A stretch of 64,000 bases of DNA from Flavobacterium tegetincola DSM 22377 (GCF_000425485.1 NZ_AUDN01000024.1:1-64000), one strand, 5' to 3'. Shown: positions 8,634 through 16,628, counted from the first letter of the stretch. Numbers and translations: made by a program. The notes: a model not told the origin generated them from the letters alone.

Positions 8634-8924
8634 ATGAGTAAAATAACTGTTGTGGCTAAAATTGTAGCCAAAGAAGAAAATAGACAATTGGTTAAAACCG
8701 AATTACTAAAATTAGTTGCCAGTAGTGTTCAAGAAGCGGGTTGTATCAACTACAACTGCCTTCAAGACAATGACGACGCCAATACATTTACAATGTATGA
8801 GAACTGGAAAGATGCTGAGGCACTTACTTTGCATTCTGCAACGCCTCATTACGTAGCGTTCCAAACTGCGGCCAAAGATGCTATTGCCGAATTTGCAGTC
8901 AACAAAATGACTATGCTTGCATAA
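8634..8924 (+). CDS. Antibiotic biosynthesis monooxygenase family protein (YgiN-like)
   Basis: 96 residues of the ABM ferredoxin-like fold (VVAKIVAKEENRQLVKTELL, then EAGCINYNC and MYENWKDAEALTLH). The closest known functions are YgiN-type quinol monooxygenases and related heme- or quinone-handling enzymes. The ATG at 8634 has its own -7 box TAATTTTG (8604-8611). Its position behind a quinone oxidoreductase supports a role in quinol/quinone turnover, but activity cannot be told from sequence. A strong terminator follows. Confidence 0.85.
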   Translation: MSKITVVAKIVAKEENRQLVKTELLKLVASSVQEAGCINYNCLQDNDDANTFTMYENWKDAEALTLHSATPHYVAFQTAAKDAIAEFAVNKMTMLA

Positions 8925-8950
8925 CTAATACACCATTTAATTTGAAAATT

Positions 8951-8999
8951 GAGCTTTTGCGACCAATGTGAATACATGGTCCAAAAGCTCTTTTTTTTT
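8951..8999 (+). terminator. Rho-independent terminator after the monooxygenase gene
   Basis: Arms GAGCTTTTG (8951-8959) and CAAAAGCTC (8982-8990) with an inner ACCA/TGGT pairing, followed by nine T. Confidence 0.85.
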
Positions 9000-9033
9000 G
9001 TTAGGTGAAATTTGATGATAGAAGTTTTTTTTT

Positions 9034-9122
9034 GGAGCTATTTCCAGCTATCCGTTCCCGCTTTTTTAATCTTGCCAAAAAAGGCAAGATTAAAAAGAGC
9101 TCCACTTCTATCTGGGCTAGGG
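9034..9122 (-). repeat. REP-like hairpin element, family shared with 6571-6650
   Basis: Minus-strand copy: borders GGAGCTATTTCCAGCTATCC and CTATCTGGGCTAG match the 6571-6650 element reversed. The core is a perfect 14-bp stem (9063-9076 / 9083-9096) with loop AAAAAA. The borders are conserved while the core differs, so the family is defined by its ends. Confidence 0.6.
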
Positions 9123-9182
9123 ATTTTGGGGTGCGAGGAATATTTTTTTAACATATGTTTGTTTTGCTCGTATAGACGTAAT

Positions 9183-9305
9183 GATTTTCATTGTTTTATC
9201 TTACATTAGCGTAATGAATGAAGTATCGTAGGTGTGATACATATGCACCCATAATTGGGTGGCTTTGTATGGCTTTATGATACATATAAACGAGTTGGCA
9301 GTAAT
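9183..9305 (+). repeat. 5' cassette-border element, copy A
   Basis: About 120 bp with a clear second copy at 41263-41379. Both start GATTTTCATTGTTTTATC and end in a GTTGGCAGTAATT-like motif. Inside are GTATC/GATAC inverted repeats. Copy A precedes the first HEPN-type gene; copy B precedes the AraC-YkgB pair. The rest of the 8925-9335 gap holds the terminator and the REP-like element. Confidence 0.7.
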
Positions 9306-9335
9306 TTGACTAAACGTACCAAATAAAAAGAATCA

Positions 9336-10091
9336 ATGCGAACATATAATGTAGAATTAACTGTATTTGGTAAAATAATCCCAACAAAGATTATTGATTT
9401 TAACACAGATAAAGAATTGGATGTCGGAAATGTATTCAGAAGTGATATCGTAATTAAACCCTACCAACAAGGAATTAAAATTTCTTCGACAGTATACACT
9501 TCTGACCCAGATAGAGCATATAAAGTTGCTTTGCTTTTCATTGGAAAGATGCTTGATGTTCTAGCTTTGAAAGTGAATACTTCTGTTTTTACATCCAATA
9601 ATGATATTAGAAATTTTATTGACAAAAACGTAGTTCGTGCTATTATTGATGAAGCAGAGTTCAAACAATGTTTCGAAATCTCAAGAACATTGAATTTAGA
9701 ACATACTGCTTTTTTAAGAGCTTTAAATTGGTATAGAAAAGGTCTATATACAGATGACCCATTTGATAAATTTCTTGCATTTTGGAACTCTATAAGTGTG
9801 GTCGCTGGAAAATACCACACACCAAATGACCGAACAAGAAGTGGGATAATAAATCAAATTTGGAACTGTTTTGAAACATTATGGGGAACTAATTCTACTA
9901 TATGGCCAAATATTAATAATGACAGATGGATTAACGAGAACAATGAAATTAGAAATAATATAGCTCACGGACTAATTCCGGTAGAAATTGATTATGTAGA
10001 AGACGTTATAAGCAGACTTGAAAATGTCCAAAGTGTCGCATTCCAATTTTTAAAAGAATGGTCAGCTATAATATTACATCAAGAAATATAA
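9336..10091 (+). CDS. HEPN-domain protein (Apea-like)
   Basis: 251 residues. The C-terminal half is helical with the phrase RALNWYRKGLYTDDPFDKF (about 128-146) and the motif EIRNNIAHG, giving the HEPN Rx4H motif at R206-H211. HEPN domains with this motif are often metal-independent RNases in toxin and defence systems. The N-terminal half (1-100) is an unassigned beta-rich domain. It lies directly downstream of the 5' border element and upstream of a second HEPN-type gene and an OLD nuclease, all on the plus strand and AT-rich. The RNase role is inferred from family knowledge; the target is unknown. Confidence 0.65.
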   Translation: MRTYNVELTVFGKIIPTKIIDFNTDKELDVGNVFRSDIVIKPYQQGIKISSTVYTSDPDRAYKVALLFIGKMLDVLALKVNTSVFTSNNDIRNFIDKNVVRAIIDEAEFKQCFEISRTLNLEHTAFLRALNWYRKGLYTDDPFDKFLAFWNSISVVAGKYHTPNDRTRSGIINQIWNCFETLWGTNSTIWPNINNDRWINENNEIRNNIAHGLIPVEIDYVEDVISRLENVQSVAFQFLKEWSAIILHQEI

Positions 10092-10277
10092 AACTGTGCC
10101 AACAAGATTTGGCTAATATTAAAATATTTAAGAACTATCTATTTGATAGCATGTACGCCCAGGTGGGCATTCCCTTCAAAATTAAAAAACTGGAGGAAAG
10201 TGGGTTCGATTCCCAGCGTGAAAAGATTAAAGCAAATTTCTTTTCACGCTGGATTGGCCAAAATTCAATTAAAATAT
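10092..10277 (+). ncRNA. Candidate structured leader or tRNA-like element before the second HEPN gene
   Basis: A 186-bp non-coding stretch contains GCCAA/TTGGC and GCCC/GGGC hairpins and a T-arm-like GTGGGTTCGATTCCCAG. It also contains a perfect 13-bp stem CCAGCGTGAAAAG / CTTTTCACGCTGG (10213-10225 / 10240-10252). The T-arm-like and 13-bp stems share CCCAG, so they exclude each other. It could be a tRNA-derived relic, a regulatory leader or a small RNA. Confidence 0.4.
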
Positions 10278-11183
10278 ATGTCCTTATCAATCAAGCAACA
10301 AGATTTTATTAAACGTAAAGAGAATGCTCTAGCTGTTGAAAGGGCAATTAAATTAACTGAAACTGAAGTTAAAGAATTAATTAAAAAACAAGGTTTCATA
10401 CCTGATTTAGCTGAAAAAGAAAATATTGAACAAATTATTGACCTCAAAACTAATATCTTATCTGGGTTGATTATTATATGGAGTGAAAGTTTGATTAAAT
10501 GGTTATTATATGAGCATGGCGCCTTTGAAAATGAACAAATAAATAGTTTATTAGATAGAATAAATGCAGAGCAATGGATTGGAGCAATAACCTGTGCTTT
10601 TTGGAAAGCATTTTCAAATCAACCATATAATCCTAATTCCCCAACTCAAAGAAAACGAAATATTATCAATTTAAGTGTCATAAGTATAAAAGACAAAGAA
10701 AGGTTTATCAAGTTATATGATTTAATAGAAGAAAAATTAATTCCTTCTATTGTAATTCGTAATAAAATACAGCATGGAGAATGGAAATATTCATACAAGA
10801 AAAATGATGCGAATTACAATATCGAATTTGATCCTTTTATTAGCCAAAATGTTAGAAAAGAAAATGTATTAACTCTTAAATTAAAACGAAAACAACTTAA
10901 AGCTATTTACCAAATTATTTATGATTTAGCAGTCTTTAAAAATTCTGGTAATTTTAAAATTGACAATACGAAAACACCATTCCTTTTTTATTTTAATAAA
11001 CGGTATAAACAAATATTAGCCAATCAGGTTGAATTAGACCAAGCAGATTATAATATTTATAAATCAAAATTAATTGAAAGTACGATAAGAGGAGAACATT
11101 GGAAAAAGAAGAATCGTTTTCACAAGTACCTTAAGAAACTGAAAAGAAAATTAAAAACTACTTCCAACACCATATATAATTAA
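10278..11183 (+). CDS. Second HEPN-like protein of the defence island
   Basis: 301 residues from the ATG at 10278. The frame is open upstream to 10143, but that part reads through the structured element and has no coding character. Mostly helical; IVIRNKIQHGEW gives an Rx4H motif (R161-H166) typical of HEPN RNase folds. The C-terminus is strongly basic (KRYKQILANQ, then HWKKKNRFHKYLKKLKRKLK), suggesting nucleic-acid binding. Base composition is clearly more AT-rich than neighbouring housekeeping genes, a sign of transfer. I do not recognise a named family; HEPN assignment is moderate. It sits between the HEPN gene at 9336 and the OLD nuclease at 11289. Confidence 0.5.
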   Translation: MSLSIKQQDFIKRKENALAVERAIKLTETEVKELIKKQGFIPDLAEKENIEQIIDLKTNILSGLIIIWSESLIKWLLYEHGAFENEQINSLLDRINAEQWIGAITCAFWKAFSNQPYNPNSPTQRKRNIINLSVISIKDKERFIKLYDLIEEKLIPSIVIRNKIQHGEWKYSYKKNDANYNIEFDPFISQNVRKENVLTLKLKRKQLKAIYQIIYDLAVFKNSGNFKIDNTKTPFLFYFNKRYKQILANQVELDQADYNIYKSKLIESTIRGEHWKKKNRFHKYLKKLKRKLKTTSNTIYN

Positions 11184-11272
11184 TGGCTGGTTTTAGCTCG
11201 GTTACGAAAATCTTTGCAGATTTTCTATTCGGTTTTTAATTGCTAAATTAGGTGCTTAAACACGTTACTAGA
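11181..11272 (+). repeat. 3' cassette-border element, copy A
   Basis: Starts at the stop codon of the second HEPN gene. It contains a hairpin GAAAATCT/AGATTTTC and the string TTCTATTCGGTTTTTAATTG. The element at 42909-42993, just after the second YkgB gene, aligns along its length with about 75-80% identity by eye and a changed hairpin core. Two unrelated modules thus share 3' flanks. Confidence 0.65.
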
Positions 11273-11288
11273 TATTTTACTACAAATT

Positions 11289-12986
11289 ATGAGAATTAAG
11301 AAAATTAAAGCGATAAATTATAGAAGTTTAGAAGATGTTGAAATAGAATTCAACCCATATTACAATGCCCTTTCTGGGAAAAATAATTGTGGTAAGTCTA
11401 ATATAATTAAAACGATTTTATCCTTTTTAACATACGATATGAGAATGTTTGCTTCATTTAGAAATGGACCAATAAACTATGCTTCTGACTTTCCTTATTG
11501 GAAAACAAAAGATAAAGCAAAAGAGTCAATACAAATTGAAATAAGTATTGAATTAAATAGAGAAAATGATGCTGGAATCTTTAAGTTTATTAAAGAATTA
11601 ATTTTAAAAGAAGATGAGATTTCTGAAAATGAGAATGAAACTCTTCATATTAAAGCTGAACATAAACACGATAATAGTAATACAATTATTGATATTTATT
11701 TTGGCGATGTGAAAATTATAGATGAATATAAAAGAGAAGAATTACTAAATCGTTTAAGAAGTTCTGAAAGTATAATTTTTCATAATTCAACTGAAAATGA
11801 ACCATTCCTATTTTCTCAAAGAAAAAGAGATTCATTGTCCTCTTACCTGACTACTGAAGATTTAGAAACTATTACAAATAAAAAGCAACAGTTAGAATCG
11901 ACGGTAAAAAAATCTCTAAAAAAACATCAAACAGAGTTCAGTTCACTGTTGGGTAGATTGACTGAAAAATATGATGTTTCTTTAGGTATACCAAACCTAA
12001 ATATAGACAGAGAAAGTATCGAAATATCTTTAAAAGAAAAAGGAATTGAAGTTTCGCTTGAAGATTGGGGTTCAGGAACTAAAAACAGAACTCTTATTTT
12101 ATTAAATTTAATGAATGCTAAACGTATTCAAGAGAGCACAAATTTGAATAAAAAACTAACACCTATAGTTATTATTGAAGAGCCTGAAAGTTTTCTACAT
12201 CCATCTGCGCAAGCAGAGTTTGGAAGAATTTTACAAGATTTAGCACTTGAATTTAAAATACAAATAATTGTTGCAACACATAGTCCCTATTTATTAAGTC
12301 ACAAAGAATCAAAAGCTAATTTACTACTTGAAAGGGATTTATCAAATAAAGATAAAGGTTCAAAGTTAGTTAATACAGAAGGAGAAAATTGGTACGAACC
12401 TTTTGCTTTAGCTTTAGGTATTTCAGGGGATGATTTTGGTCCTTTAAAATCTACTATATTTAGTGAAAAAAGCGATATTATTTTAGTTGAAGGAACTTCA
12501 GATAAAGAATATTTTGAATTATTAAAAAATGCAAAGCACGGAAAAAATAAGTTAAACTTTGATGGTGAAATTTTTCCTTATGGCGGAGCAGGGAATATAA
12601 AAAACAACATATTATTAAGATTTATAAAGGAGAGATTTAAAAGATTTGTAGTAACAGTAGATATGGATAAATATTCTGAAACTAAAAAAACTTTTGAATC
12701 TTTAGGTTTAACTGAAAATAAAGAATATTTAATAATTGGAAAAAATGAAACTGGAAAGAAATCAATAGAAGGTTTAATCCCTGATGCAATATTTACAAAA
12801 GTCTATTCGGAAAATGTCGATTTAGTTCGACAATCTATGGAAAATTCAGAGCAAGGAAAAGATGCGAGGTCACTATTTAAAACTAAAGTATTAGAGGCAT
12901 TTAAAGTTGAAGAACAAAATAATAATTTAACAATTTTTGAAAACTTCTACCCTCTAGTCCAAAAAATAAATAAAATTTTTAAATAA
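11289..12986 (+). CDS. OLD-family ATP-dependent endonuclease (AAA ATPase + TOPRIM)
   Basis: 565 residues. ABC-like ATPase domain: Walker A GKNNCGKS (30-37), a signature-like WGSGTKNR (260-267), Walker B PIVIIEEPE (292-300), and switch ATHSPYLL (329-336). C-terminal TOPRIM nuclease: VEG (400-402), DMD (458-460), EGLIP (494-498). OLD proteins cut DNA and act in phage exclusion. With no UvrD-like GajB partner next door it resembles a class 1 (stand-alone) OLD, or it works with the HEPN genes upstream. It starts 105 bp after the second HEPN gene, beyond the shared 3' border element. Very AT-rich. Confidence 0.88.
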   Translation: MRIKKIKAINYRSLEDVEIEFNPYYNALSGKNNCGKSNIIKTILSFLTYDMRMFASFRNGPINYASDFPYWKTKDKAKESIQIEISIELNRENDAGIFKFIKELILKEDEISENENETLHIKAEHKHDNSNTIIDIYFGDVKIIDEYKREELLNRLRSSESIIFHNSTENEPFLFSQRKRDSLSSYLTTEDLETITNKKQQLESTVKKSLKKHQTEFSSLLGRLTEKYDVSLGIPNLNIDRESIEISLKEKGIEVSLEDWGSGTKNRTLILLNLMNAKRIQESTNLNKKLTPIVIIEEPESFLHPSAQAEFGRILQDLALEFKIQIIVATHSPYLLSHKESKANLLLERDLSNKDKGSKLVNTEGENWYEPFALALGISGDDFGPLKSTIFSEKSDIILVEGTSDKEYFELLKNAKHGKNKLNFDGEIFPYGGAGNIKNNILLRFIKERFKRFVVTVDMDKYSETKKTFESLGLTENKEYLIIGKNETGKKSIEGLIPDAIFTKVYSENVDLVRQSMENSEQGKDARSLFKTKVLEAFKVEEQNNNLTIFENFYPLVQKINKIFK

Positions 12987-13078
12987 AAAAATATTTGGCA
13001 ACCGCTAAGGTTTCTGCTCCGCAAAGTTTAATTCCCAATTCAATTTTCAAAGCACAATTTCATCGTGAACAATTACAA

Positions 13079-13126
13079 AATCGAGCGAAGTCAATAATCA
13101 ATACTAGATTTCGGCTTCGCTCGATT
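13079..13126. terminator. Perfect 12-bp inverted repeat after the OLD gene
   Basis: AATCGAGCGAAG / CTTCGCTCGATT separated by a 24-nt loop. There is no clear T-run, so it may be a palindromic element as well as a transcription end for the defence island. Confidence 0.45.
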
Positions 13127-13131
13127 GCATA

Positions 13132-13169
13132 CTAAAAGTTGTTTTATAGATCTAAAAATCAACTTTTAG
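13132..13169 (-). terminator. Inverted repeat downstream of mdaB
   Basis: Perfect 10-bp arms CTAAAAGTTG / CAACTTTTAG with an AT-rich loop, 14 bp beyond the stop of the minus-strand mdaB gene. Likely terminator for the convergent genes. Confidence 0.5.
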
Positions 13170-13182
13170 AAAGTCATCCTAA

Positions 13183-13779
13183 TTACATCTTCAAAGTAAT
13201 TTTGTTTAAAAAGCCACTGTAATTTTCTAATTCAAGAGGTACATCTGCATTTTTTTCCATATCGTGAAAATGGTGTGTACCTATCAATTCCATACCTGTA
13301 AAAGCATTCATTCTGTGAAACCCAAACATAACCCCTTCATCAACACTTTTTTGATCAAAAAACTCATTTTCTAAGGTAAAAGCTGCTTTGGGTGCGTTCC
13401 AACTAGTGGTGAGTATGTATTTTTTTCCGTGCATCAATCCACCAGTTCCGTAGTTGATATCTGGATTTGTTCTGCTTCTTCCGTCGCTTTTATAAATTCC
13501 ATTTTGATGCCCTTCGGTAAAAACTTCATCGATATATTTTTTGAAACCAAATGGAATCTGAAACCACCAGATAGGGGTGTGGTAAATAACGATATCTGCC
13601 CATTTAAATTTTTCTACTTCTTCCTTTGCATCATAATCGTCACCAACCTGAGTAGATTTTACAGCAAAATTCTCATTTGAATCAAAGTAACCAACTGTAT
13701 TATTGAAAAGTGTTTCGTTAAATCGACCTCCAGAATGTGCAAATGGATGACCTCCATTTATTATAAATATATTTTTCAT
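13183..13779 (-). CDS. mdaB: NADPH:quinone reductase, MdaB family
   Basis: 198 residues with a flavodoxin-like fold. IINGGHPFAHSGGRFNETL at the start, then HTPIWWFQIPFGFKKYIDEV and YGTGGLMHGKKYILTTSWNAP, are hallmarks of MdaB (modulator of drug activity B). MdaB is an FAD-dependent cytoplasmic enzyme that reduces quinones by two electrons to avoid semiquinone radicals. Length matches the family (about 190-200). It is transcribed divergently from a LysR-type regulator at 13873, the usual arrangement for a regulator and its target. Another member of the quinone-defence theme of this window. Confidence 0.88.
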   Translation of the reverse strand: MKNIFIINGGHPFAHSGGRFNETLFNNTVGYFDSNENFAVKSTQVGDDYDAKEEVEKFKWADIVIYHTPIWWFQIPFGFKKYIDEVFTEGHQNGIYKSDGRSRTNPDINYGTGGLMHGKKYILTTSWNAPKAAFTLENEFFDQKSVDEGVMFGFHRMNAFTGMELIGTHHFHDMEKNADVPLELENYSGFLNKITLKM

Positions 13780-13872
13780 CTTTCTTTGTTTAATTATGGG
13801 ACAAAATTAAGTTGCTTTTTTGTATTGTGAAAATAATACAAATCATACCTTTTTATTATAATAGTAATAGTT

Positions 13873-14775
13873 ATGGTCAATTTAGAATGGTACAGAACGT
13901 TTAAAGAAGTATATGAAAACGGCACTTTAACTAAAGCGTCAATTGCTTTATATTCCTCTCAACCTGGTGTTAGCGTGCACTTGAATGCCTTAGAAGCCTA
14001 TGTTGGGAAAAAATTATTTGAACGCACGTCGAGAAAAATGATTCCTACAGAGGATGGAAAATTTTTATACGAATACATTATAGAATCGCTGAACAAGCTG
14101 GAAATTGCCGAACAGCATTTTAAAAGAACAACGCAAGAAACAAATCCTTCTATAAATATTGGTATGTGTTCTGAGATGTTCCAACTCATTATTGAACCCG
14201 AAATTCCGAAGTTGGATTTTGACTTAGTGGCACGATTTGGTGCTCATACCGATTTAATAAAAGACTTGAATAATGGCATTTTAGATTTAGTGATTACGCC
14301 CAGAAAACAAAATGATAAAAAATCGCCGGTGGAGTATGTCCCTTTTTCGAAAGAAAGAATTATTCTCATTGCAGGAAATAAAACGGATACGACCGAGATA
14401 AAAAAGCAGATCGAAGCTAATAATTTGAATGCCTTAGAAGCGGAATTATTGAAAAAGAGTTGGTATAGTTCCTCCAACGAAATGGAGCATTTTAGACGTT
14501 TTTGGTTTGAGAATTTCAATAAAAAACCTTCTTTTAAACCCAACTATATTTTGCCTAATATCACTTCTATCATTCGATGTTTATCTAATGAGAACGGATT
14601 GGCATTAGTGCCTGATTTTCTATGTCAAAAGGAGATTTCGAGTAAAGAGATCATTGTAGTTTGGGAAGGAAAAGTAAAAACCGAAAACACGTTGTATTTT
14701 GCCTTAAGAACAGATTTGAAATACAAGAAAGAACTAGCGGTGCTTCGAAATATATTTACAGCAAAGATGAAGTAA
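13873..14775 (+). CDS. LysR-family transcriptional regulator, divergent from mdaB
   Basis: 300 residues. N-terminal winged helix-turn-helix (TKASIALYSSQPGVSVHLNA, about 19-38) is followed by a LysR substrate-binding domain (from about 90). It presumably controls the divergent mdaB from the 93-bp shared intergenic region in response to a redox-active ligand. It begins at ATG 13873. The 14776-15000 region downstream carries an inverted repeat and a -7-like box, then the AraC-YkgB unit. Confidence 0.88.
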   Translation: MVNLEWYRTFKEVYENGTLTKASIALYSSQPGVSVHLNALEAYVGKKLFERTSRKMIPTEDGKFLYEYIIESLNKLEIAEQHFKRTTQETNPSINIGMCSEMFQLIIEPEIPKLDFDLVARFGAHTDLIKDLNNGILDLVITPRKQNDKKSPVEYVPFSKERIILIAGNKTDTTEIKKQIEANNLNALEAELLKKSWYSSSNEMEHFRRFWFENFNKKPSFKPNYILPNITSIIRCLSNENGLALVPDFLCQKEISSKEIIVVWEGKVKTENTLYFALRTDLKYKKELAVLRNIFTAKMK

Positions 14776-14891
14776 ACATAATGTACCTGCTTATCCAAAA
14801 AATAAAACAGAGAACGATATTATAGTATATATAAGAACCAACGGAAAAATTAAAGCGGAATAAAGCCAGTTGCCAACAAACTATATAAAAA

Positions 14892-14940
14892 ATAGCAGTT
14901 AAGAGCTAACCAAAAGTTTGGTTCTTTTCTGCTATCTTTG
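14892..14940 (+). promoter_or_regulatory. Hairpin overlapping a -7 box upstream of the first AraC-YkgB copy
   Basis: Outer arms ATAGCAG (14892-14898) and CTGCTAT (14929-14935) enclose AACCAAA/TTTGGTT (14908-14914 / 14917-14923). A -7 box TATCTTTG lies at 14933-14940. It may end the LysR transcript, act as an operator, or both. It is absent from the second copy at 41.3 kb. Confidence 0.4.
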
Positions 14941-15027
14941 TTTTAATCCGAAAAGTGGAACACATAAATCTGCTACTTTTCATATACAAGAACGTTTGCG
15001 TTGCCAATAATTAAAAAAAATCGAAAT

Positions 15028-15843
15028 TTGTTTTCAATACGATCTATAGAAGCAAAATATTTTATTAAAAATTATAATGTTCCCTTGTATTCCATTATTT
15101 TATTGGATGATGAGTCTGATTTTTCGGTTAATTTTGTAAAATATAAAACGAAACGAAAGTCTATTTTATTCCTTTCTCCTTATCAAAATTTAAAATGGTT
15201 CAGTGCTACTTCTTCAAAAGTGAAATTACTACAATTTCACGGAGATTTTTATTGTATTGAGTATCATAAAAAAGATGTTGCCTGTAATGGATTGTTATTT
15301 AATAATATTTATTTGCAACCCTACATTTCACTCCATAAAAATAAATTTCAAGAAATATCCCAACTAATCGATAAAATGGAAAAAGAAGTGGGAGCCAATA
15401 AGAAGTTTTCAGAATCTGTTATAAAATCTTACTTACAGCTCATATTAGCTATTTGTAGTAGTGAAAAAGATGATCAACTTGGCAACAGAATCACACAGCC
15501 AACTAATGAAAATGAGCTGCTACTGTTTCAAAGTTTGTTAGAATTGCATTTTCATACAGAACGTAATTCTTCATTCTATGCCAATGAATTAAATATGTCC
15601 CTTTCTTCATTTAGTAAAAAAATAAAATTTCAAGTTGGAAAAACACCAACGCAACTCATACAAGAGCGCGTTATTTTAGAAGCGAAGAAATTATTGCACC
15701 TCACTTTTAAAACTGTAAAAGAAGTTTCAATTGAGCTAAATTTTGATGACGAATTTTATTTTAGTAGATATTTTAAAAAAGAAGTTGGATTATCTCCCAC
15801 TCATTTTCGTGAGAAAGTAGGGATTTCTATAGTGGCAAAATAG
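15028..15843 (+). CDS. AraC-family transcriptional regulator, copy A (RclR-like context)
   Basis: 271 residues from TTG 15028. The frame is open to a TTG at 15001, but the second copy (41400) has a stop there, so the shared TTG is the better start. No ATG exists in either copy, so the gene may be 5'-truncated at the duplication border. The C-terminal AraC domain has two helix-turn-helices (about 170-265: ADKLNMSLSSFSKKI-like, then FSRYFKKEVGLSPTHFREK). It lies upstream of a YkgB/RclC-type membrane protein, recalling E. coli RclR-RclC, which respond to reactive chlorine. About 22 of 271 residues differ from copy B. Confidence 0.8.
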   Translation: MFSIRSIEAKYFIKNYNVPLYSIILLDDESDFSVNFVKYKTKRKSILFLSPYQNLKWFSATSSKVKLLQFHGDFYCIEYHKKDVACNGLLFNNIYLQPYISLHKNKFQEISQLIDKMEKEVGANKKFSESVIKSYLQLILAICSSEKDDQLGNRITQPTNENELLLFQSLLELHFHTERNSSFYANELNMSLSSFSKKIKFQVGKTPTQLIQERVILEAKKLLHLTFKTVKEVSIELNFDDEFYFSRYFKKEVGLSPTHFREKVGISIVAK

Positions 15844-15891
15844 TCCATTGTTCATCCGCTTTAATCCATTCTTTAGCTTATTCATAATGTA

Positions 15892-15899
15892 TAATTTTG
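15892..15899 (+). promoter_or_regulatory. -7 box of ykgB-like gene, copy A
   Basis: TAATTTTG 20 bp before the YkgB start, preceded by CGCTTTAATCCATTCTTTAG, which is conserved between the two copies (copy B at about 42264-42271). It suggests the membrane gene has its own promoter, possibly the AraC target. Confidence 0.45.
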
Positions 15900-15918
15900 T
15901 TCTCAAAAAAATTTAATT

Positions 15919-16539
15919 ATGAACATCTTACTTAATTTACTAATAAACAGTCAAACCAACTTTATCAATTTCATTCGTATTGCCATTTTTATAGTGATGG
16001 TTTGGATTGGTGGTCTAAAAGCGTATCAATACGAAGCAGATGGAATAGTTCCTTTTGTAACCAATAGCCCCTTAATGAGCTTCTTTTATGAAAACAGTAA
16101 CAAAACAGCCATCAATGAAGAAGGAAAAACCGTTAAAGAATACATGCTACACAAAAACCCAGAAGGTAAAATGGTAGAGAAAAATATAGAATGGCATAAA
16201 TCAAATAATACATATGCCTTCTCTTATGGGTTAGGAAGTGCAATTGTTATTATAGGATTTTTGACACTTTTGGGAATTTGGTTTCCAAAAATCGGTCTTT
16301 GGGGTGGATTGTTGACCTTTGGAATGTCTATTGTTACTTTAACTTTCCTCATAAGCACTCCAGAAGTATATGTTCCAAATTTAGGAGGCGATATGCCAAC
16401 ACCTCAATTTGGATTTCCTTTTCTATCTGGAGCTGGAAGATTGGTTTTAAAAGACATTATTATGATGGCAGCTGGATTAATAATTGCATCTGACTGTGCA
16501 AAGAAGATAAAAACTACTGATAATACGGTGTACAATTAA
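15919..16539 (+). CDS. YkgB/DUF417 family inner-membrane protein, copy A (RclC-like)
   Basis: 206 residues with about four membrane helices (about 17-35, 97-117, 122-142, 170-190). The N-terminal phrase IAIFIVMVWIGGLKAYQYEADGI is diagnostic of DUF417 (YkgB). The family includes RclC of E. coli, part of the reactive-chlorine resistance operon; its biochemical activity is not established. The gene follows an AraC-family regulator by 75 bp and has its own -7 box. Only about 10 residues differ from the copy at 42291. Confidence 0.85.
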   Translation: MNILLNLLINSQTNFINFIRIAIFIVMVWIGGLKAYQYEADGIVPFVTNSPLMSFFYENSNKTAINEEGKTVKEYMLHKNPEGKMVEKNIEWHKSNNTYAFSYGLGSAIVIIGFLTLLGIWFPKIGLWGGLLTFGMSIVTLTFLISTPEVYVPNLGGDMPTPQFGFPFLSGAGRLVLKDIIMMAAGLIIASDCAKKIKTTDNTVYN

Positions 16540-16628
16540 TCACCTGTTTATCTTATACTTACGGAATTCTTTGTGTTTTTTTGCAATTCAAAAATTTGCC
16601 TATTAATTAAGGTTTTACTTTTCAAAAA

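Larger units (their letters stand above)
15003..16565 (+). repeat. Segmental duplication, copy A (AraC-YkgB)
   Basis: About 1.56 kb, nearly identical to 41371-42936. Similarity begins at a (T)GGCC/TGCCA..AATT motif 25 bp before the AraC start and fades about 25 bp after the YkgB stop. Coding sequence and the intergenic promoter are both conserved, while the flanks on both sides are unrelated between copies. Confidence 0.9.

Noticed and set aside
9183..9305. CRISPR-type or integron attC array
   Set aside because: No regularly spaced repeats and no integrase or cas gene in the window; only two copies of each border element.
10160..10225. A tRNA gene
   Set aside because: Only a T-arm-like hairpin is convincing; the acceptor and anticodon arms do not form and there is no CCA or proper anticodon loop.
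10143..10277. In-frame extension upstream of the second HEPN-like gene
   Set aside because: It reads through the structured element with no coding character; the ATG at 10278 starts a helical domain.
10092..10277. Type III (ToxIN-like) RNA antitoxin
   Set aside because: No tandem repeats of the required kind are present and the HEPN proteins are not ToxN-like.
11289..12986. Gabija system (GajAB)
   Set aside because: The OLD protein fits GajA-type architecture in part, but no UvrD-like GajB gene lies beside it.
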